A DNA stretch of 60,773 nucleotides from Solibaculum_A intestinale. GTDB lineage: Bacteria; Bacillota; Clostridia; Oscillospirales; Acutalibacteraceae. Positions 58,001-60,773 of the stretch are shown here, in pieces. Below the pieces are notes generated by a model. The model had not been told where the DNA came from, did no database searches, and saw nothing but the letters and a program-made list of their open reading frames with translations. The position numbers and the translations under genes are program-made. How positions within the stretch are numbered: the first letter of the stretch is position 1; each line of letters starts with the position of its first letter. The DNA lies in contig NZ_JBBMFD010000016.1 in assembly GCF_040096205.1 (NCBI RefSeq), positions 1 to 60,773 of the forward strand. Direction: 5' to 3'.

Positions 58001-59315
58001 CAGAAGTTTCCGCCTCCTTGAGCAAAACCCCGCTGGCGTTGCGAGACGGATAGTTCTGAAACGCGGCAAAATCGAAAAGGTCCGGCTGCCAGGTAAAATC
58101 GGCGGTTTGCAGGTAGCGATAGTCCGCCGCGCCGTAGCGGACGTTGTTAAAATGCCGCAGGTTTGCCACCCGACGGACCGTCTCTTCCTGCGTCACCGCC
58201 TCGGAAGCATAATAGGAATGCTCCACGTTGGACTGGCCCTTCTGGGTGGGCGAACCTGCGGCCCGGACTTCCACCACCGCCATAATGTTCCCGGAAGGGA
58301 TGGTGGGATAGGCTTCAAAGATGCTCATGCCCCCGTCCTTGCCCACTAGTTCGTCCAGGACCAGGGTGAACTCGTTCTTATCAATGTCATAGGTCAGAGA
58401 ATGGGACAGTAAGTTCTCGGTCACTTCGCCGGTCATGCTGCCGTTTTGGTCATACACGGGCGTGCGGGTGATGAGAGTCTGCTGTCCGCCCGGGAGCATG
58501 GGGGTCTTGGAAAGCAGGATGTTGGACAGCTCCAGGTAAGGGGCTCCCTTCCCGTCGGAAGACAGAATCTTGAGGGTATAGGAAATATTCATTCCCATGC
58601 TGCCCGCCGGTTCGCAGTCGTTCCAGGTAACCAGGAGCTTTTCGCCGTTTTGAATCTGAGGCCGGGGCCGTTCCGTCCCACTCACCGGCGCACCGGTGGG
58701 AGTGTCCCCATAATAGCCCACCCGGCGCTGCTTGAGGTCGTCATAGGCGCGCGCGGAGACATTCACCACACCCGTGCGGCCATCGCCGCCCTCGGTGTAG
58801 CTCAAAGAATCCGCCCGGTCGCTGTAAAGCGCCGCGTACACCAGCCCCGTTTCCCGGTTGAATTCCACGGTAAAGCAGCCGTCGAGCAAGCTCTTGTCCA
58901 TCAGATACGGCTCGATGAATTCCACCAGCTTCTCGCTTTTGCCCGCATTTTTGCTGACGGTCATGTACACAAGGTTCCCTTTGGACTCCTCAAACGCTTC
59001 TGATACGCCGGAAAGGGACACGTTCTCCATTGTCCCGCCGGTACCGGGCGGGTTGTCATAGAACGCCTCTTGAAGCGCATCATTGAACTCGCCGCTGTTT
59101 TTGTACGTCATCAGGGCGTCCTGCATGGCGAGAAAGACGGTTTTCGCCTTGTCGTTGAGGCCCTGCATTTCGTTGTTGACCTGGTAGGTCAGGATGCTCG
59201 GGATGGCGATGGCGGCCAATATTCCAATCACCGCTGCGGTAATTACCACTTCCACTAAGGTAAATCCGTGTTTTCTCCGCCTGCATGTAGAAAGGAACGC
59301 AAAAAAAGAGCCCAT
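52071..59315 (-). CDS. giant prepilin-type protein with GLUG and Fn3-like repeats
   Basis: A 2414-residue protein. It begins as a type IV prepilin: basic leader CRRRKH, G17/FTLVEV with Glu +5 (E22), and ITAAVIGILAAIAIPSILTY. The pilin-like head runs to about 200. The long remainder has at least eleven GLUG-type repeats of the form GGIVGxNxGxIxxCYN (for example VGGLVGSNWSNG, GGVVGENAATV, NTGGIAALNAGQIYNCY), in two blocks split by a 400-residue region, and ends in three or four Fn3-like domains (WDAVENAKTYTVYIQ, WTKVANAAQYELYV, WDAVVNNNGYEVVL, WKPVSGAVRYQTEA). There is no LPXTG. ATG 59315 follows AAAGGAGG. It heads the pilin operon. GLUG repeats occur in adhesins and in IgA-protease-like proteins; fusion with a prepilin start is unusual. 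Confidence 0.9.
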   Translation of the reverse strand: MGSFFAFLSTCRRRKHGFTLVEVVITAAVIGILAAIAIPSILTYQVNNEMQGLNDKAKTVFLAMQDALMTYKNSGEFNDALQEAFYDNPPGTGGTMENVSLSGVSEAFEESKGNLVYMTVSKNAGKSEKLVEFIEPYLMDKSLLDGCFTVEFNRETGLVYAALYSDRADSLSYTEGGDGRTGVVNVSARAYDDLKQRRVGYYGDTPTGAPVSGTERPRPQIQNGEKLLVTWNDCEPAGSMGMNISYTLKILSSDGKGAPYLELSNILLSKTPMLPGGQQTLITRTPVYDQNGSMTGEVTENLLSHSLTYDIDKNEFTLVLDELVGKDGGMSIFEAYPTIPSGNIMAVVEVRAAGSPTQKGQSNVEHSYYASEAVTQEETVRRVANLRHFNNVRYGAADYRYLQTADFTWQPDLFDFAAFQNYPSRNASGVLLKEAETSDVFEGRYDGGGSFISGLRFGGEEENLGLFTRVGRSGELTKIALVDGEAAGGGKYTGALAGINEGHIHVCYASSTTVEGNGIVGGLVGANDGVVENCYVNFGETKDNEFFVNIKTTIPEAHEVGGLVGSNWSNGVIRTSYVNAMLANSTQVLEEAVLSRIGGIAGVNQNAAPDSIQNTAFLQQTIYNAAKWVYTVAGDPDSPEGLTYAAMTEFDGDAFVYYPGFGADVWMQAREDSSDPQGYPYPQLVGMKHYREWPEIEQLPPPYLPIWSRYEEQYRAGGAFTSNLEENTPAYNERYVFSFPAMQPNHFKDDEPYRLEFYDGPFRQNDGEDPVLVLEIAATDNGVPNPNNPKFTVNVPANAFGLEKDDFEITIAEENGIFYYFVYLYPNPLDRLHVSGSGFYTAAVRCDRTVYDQNADQPPISTSLYTSVKFNPHFGNATAVGSWTLGSVSHPFETRTPRQLRNVGKSTGAANYLADVFSQTNQIDFGVYAGSKGVSNYHKPIGQIWEKGAPETVAPFTGTYQGNQKEIRGLTLLSAQRQAGLFAENAGVVQEVVLRMPVIESTSSNALVGGIAAKNTGRVKACTVGPAPHTSDLSDFSGLMSTPSKLWVPAGGTVGGVVGENAATVTGCLNTARIAGDAGATAGGLVGRNDGMEAMVTLSYNAGAVGTSEGASDLKIGGVLGDNRRGTVDSCYNTGRVLVKSVDEYGMVTPVSAKGVVGGVVGVNQSGSTVRYSSSLGYVGNMQSGTSGGIVGQNDGTAAYCASVASVQHEAIGQSGFWSNAAVCESLSGADLKSPATMLPRLCANGNNVYAFTKTAENYYFPFASLRMAENLHRTPFEEAIDTHAFHSILTNSENLEISWLKYPGASSYKLFVEGNLPTAGDPAYGMTASAGNRNLFQAFDPIDASGFLVEQPAGGYLDVSHFLLEQDKGLNRYRGRLKITLYAYSENGNLLASRTHYAHTDFANDLDETGKVVMETIQKGDGSYAQAYQVSSPAHLEAVKYRLDANFVQTNVISLTNDFISDRYDQKTGISSGKDMHGLFYPIGRMFYSVGGTGVNYAYGTGQPFDNQEISSVGNMNDNPSANSWQGMFRGYYDGGGYVITGLAMEIEATTSNSFFTGLFATIGETGVVRNLAVLNSKDMNMHFSGTQLPHLMMGSIAGYNAGLIQNCYRDGGLVTGTSSHGPTTMSIGGVVGYNAMTGKIYSSYNNSDVVCIKYYTPDQVPHNRGNNTGGIAALNAGQIYNCYNSGRIESDYRRVNNTTSLTPTGQIDSNNKIGGIVGVHYGSDTSFIRNCGYYQHGLTPVINPNNSSYMNDRSDYTYTNFNRVVYQTLPAVGLSVKLRAGNQNNKYQLNDTAYDVGQVSGVTLGSGRNGQKPQNTYGYSFDQLSGVQDTYYASDVIQNTNYSDGPARAEQYQSIISLLNTGLPEGSSAWRRRMSDGLPELVDNPHKVTDQLAAPQNVQVSIPEQIVSYPITSTVKWDAVENAKTYTVYIQEQGTSNRSRLLSTDKLTASVTLDSFYAGRKWEFLVVTDGYADQLLGKAYLDSDPAVSGQAVVPPLPAPVLTLTNLDDGAVPLMASLSWTKVANAAQYELYVDGALTATLPADAASYILPLSEDRANKVTLKAVHGDVPTLEAIPMDLGVRRILGVSLDGGTTSADGAAVTYHTIVRYSAALTQADSLEMMVLDGSTIVKREQVSLAGTSGVFAYDMALPYVKIAGKTLTVRVTPVFDSSYVPVEPSDTLRKLTNPMDASLTVPYLQLSSPSNLTVTADGASAALRWDAVVNNNGYEVVLEHQSSTGANLGTYRTVTAVDALGYTAVLSRAVEDGDRLVTTVCAKGSDAKKTADSPPTTRTVKFSLPSADWILASTAEDTASAYRVVLHWKPVSGAVRYQTEAVDAQSGEVLANAPDAPQTTMTQLGFTFAKEAALRQVRLTIRPYDQSGNPLAPLQVTAAIAKREDADVRVSARPLRSGRK

Positions 59316-59365
59316 GATGTCCTCCTTTTCGCCCACGTCGGACAGGAACCTCGATATGTATTTTT

Positions 59366-59394
59366 ATTGTATCAAATTTCGCCACATAACACAA
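59366..59394 (-). promoter_or_regulatory. promoter of the giant prepilin operon
   Basis: Minus-strand TTGTGT (59389-59394), 17 bases, TACAAT (59366-59371), 50 bases before the start codon. No palindrome is evident. 59395-59541 has no gene. Confidence 0.6.
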
Positions 59395-59541
59395 TGACTC
59401 TGGCACATTTCCCATCAAAATCAGCTAAATTTTGTGGATGATTTCCAGTTTGTTGGGTTTTGCCGTTGGAAAGGCTGTCCCTCCTTATCCACCATACGGA
59501 AGGACGCGCCCTCTTATTCCCTTATTTTTCCTATGGAAGAC

Positions 59542-59576
59542 AAAAAAAGCCCGGAGCTTCTGCTCCGGGCTTTTTT
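59542..59576. terminator. terminator downstream of yebC
   Basis: A perfect stem, GCCCGGAGC with its complement plus A/T pairs (59542-59557, 59562-59576), with a TTCT loop. It yields T runs on both strands and ends yebC on the minus strand. Confidence 0.93.
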
Positions 59577-59611
59577 CTCATTCGGTGGGAAACGGCCGCA
59601 AAAGCCGCGTC

Positions 59612-60349
59612 TTACTCCGCGTCGTCCGCGTTCTCCCAGTTGTGCCAGACGCTTTGGACGTCGTCGTTGTCCTCAAGCATTTCCAGCAGCCGGCCCATCT
59701 TCACAATCAAATCCGGGTCTGTAATCGCAGTATAAGTGTCTGGCACCTGCTCCACGTCCGCGGAAACAAAGGTGTATTTCCCCGCAAGCTCGTCACGGAT
59801 GGCGGAGAAATCCTCCGGCTCGGTAAAAATTTCAAACACGTCTCCGTCCGACTGAAAGTCAGACGCGCCTGCTTCCAGCGCAGCTTCCATAACCTCGTCT
59901 TCGTCAAGACCTTCCGCCTCAATGACGATAACGCCCTTCTTCTGGAACATAAAAGACACGCAGCCGGTAGTGCCCAGGTTGCCGCCGAACTTGTCAAAAT
60001 AATGGCGCAGGTCGCCGGCCGTGCGGTTGCGGTTGTCGGTGAGGGTTTCCACAATCACCGCTACGCCACTGGGACCATAACCCTCGTATTGGATGGCCTC
60101 ATATGCGTCGGAGTTCCCTTCGCCGGACGCCTTTTTAATGATGCGGTCAATGTTGTCGTTGGGAACGTTGTTGGCCTTCGCCTTGGCAATGGCGTCCTTT
60201 AAGCGGGAATTGACCGCCGGATCACCGCTGCCGCCTTCTCGTACCGCCATGGCAAGCTCGCGGCCGATCTTCGTAAAAATCTTCGCCTTCTGGCCGTCGG
60301 TTTTTTCCTTTTTGCGTTTGATGTTGTTCCATTTCGAATGTCCAGACAT
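59612..60349 (-). CDS. yebC: YebC/PmpR-family regulator (TACO1-like)
   Basis: A 245-residue YebC-family protein: MSGHSKWNNIKRKKEKTDGQ at the N terminus, then IGRELAMAVREGG, NVPNDNIDRIIKKASG and GYGPSGVAVIVE. Long regarded as a transcription regulator; recent work on YebC/TACO1 proteins points to a role in translation, easing ribosome stalls at proline-rich stretches. ATG 60349 is the family's usual start, with GGGGGATGAAAG just before. Confidence 0.95.
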   Translation of the reverse strand: MSGHSKWNNIKRKKEKTDGQKAKIFTKIGRELAMAVREGGSGDPAVNSRLKDAIAKAKANNVPNDNIDRIIKKASGEGNSDAYEAIQYEGYGPSGVAVIVETLTDNRNRTAGDLRHYFDKFGGNLGTTGCVSFMFQKKGVIVIEAEGLDEDEVMEAALEAGASDFQSDGDVFEIFTEPEDFSAIRDELAGKYTFVSADVEQVPDTYTAITDPDLIVKMGRLLEMLEDNDDVQSVWHNWENADDAE

Positions 60350-60773
60350 ACTTTCATCCCCCGTACAAGATAGCAATGCTTATTCAATTATCAGACGTTT
60401 AATTTTATCATAGCTTTCAGAAAAGTACAAGTATTCCCCTTGCTTTTCCCAGCGGCCCGGGCGATTTTTTGCATAATCTCCCCGTTCCGCTTCCGGCCGA
60501 ATGTTTTGCACGAAAAACAGCCCGGCTCCATCCCCTCCGCAAAACCCACAACCGCCGAACATAGCCCTCCCCGGTCGATGCGGTCATTCTGCAGGAGGCT
60601 CAGCTCGCCGCTGCAGCAGGGCTTGGAATAGTCCCGTTTGACATAAGCCTTCTGTTCAGGTCTCTTCTCAGCAAAACTCTTTATGATGGAAAACCGGCTT
60701 CCGTCTCAGGTTCGCCCGGTTCCTTCTTTCTTCTCTAAGCCTGCACCAAAAGCGCCGCCGGCAGAATTGCCGG
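60350..60773 (-). other. no gene supported; Cys-rich open frame noted
   Basis: The minus-strand frame ending at 60391 stays open for about 100 codons and has clustered cysteines (YSKPCCSGELS, MEPGCFSCKTF) but has no start codon with a ribosome site before the internal ATG at MEPGCF, and a stop lies upstream. It could be a decayed gene. Nothing else is evident up to the window end. Confidence 0.3.

Noticed and set aside
56229..58349. 706-codon open frame on the plus strand
   Set aside because: It lies entirely antisense to the giant prepilin gene, has no ribosome site, and its composition is the shadow expected opposite a GC-rich coding frame.
53000..59300. Repeated GLUG segments as a CRISPR or DNA repeat array
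   Set aside because: The repeats are at protein level only, vary in spacing and codons, and lie in one continuous reading frame.

Overview
The window reads as a chromosome segment of a moderately high-GC Clostridia bacterium (Oscillospirales-like). The support is a class 1B dihydroorotate dehydrogenase pair (PyrD/PyrK), a Firmicutes-type L21 leader with rplU-prp-rpmA, a WalJ-type beta-lactamase-fold protein, a single-chain clostridial PurL, the YfmF/YfmH peptidase pair, and strong AGGAGG-type ribosome sites with frequent GTG/TTG starts. I see no tRNA, rRNA or CRISPR array.

Layout. 1-12550 is mostly minus-strand housekeeping: ruvX, a histidine phosphatase, a murA-walJ-rlmH-pyrC-pyrF-pyrK-pyrD run, a LysM/G5/M23 cell-wall peptidase with its own repeat-bearing promoter, then rluA-type synthase, an unknown gene and luxS. 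12551-13935 is a small accessory patch with two tandem ribbon-helix-helix-like genes under palindromic promoters. 13943-28509 is core again: ilvE, alr, purL, yfmF/yfmH, lgt with a long coiled-coil tail, folD, rplU-prp-rpmA, leuC-leuD.

28530-48527 is a roughly 20 kb mosaic of mobile DNA, visibly richer in A+T. Part one (28633-37639) has a large serine recombinase, a relaxase/MobC pair with a likely oriT, and a restriction-modification module: a controller-like regulator, a beta-class methyltransferase and a nuclease-methyltransferase fusion. Part two (37686-48350) has a tyrosine integrase with a disrupted N terminus, an XRE regulator and excisionase divided by a four-site operator array, and a MobA/MobL relaxase. 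It also holds a tightly packed MarR-controlled operon: nitroreductase, esterase, free-standing adenylation domain, acetyltransferase, radical SAM SPL-like protein, MutM and a small zinc-ribbon-like protein. Three TnpV-type genes, one of them a fragment, mark successive insertions. A 26-bp perfect inverted repeat lies at the two outer edges.

48458-60773 returns toward the chromosome: two XRE regulators, a SLOG-family protein, then a minus-strand surface operon led by a 2414-residue protein with a type IV prepilin N terminus and many GLUG repeats. It is followed by a PilX-like protein, two minor prepilin-like proteins and a polysaccharide deacetylase, with yebC upstream. The cargo operon, the restriction module and the giant prepilin-adhesin are the parts most likely to hold something undescribed.
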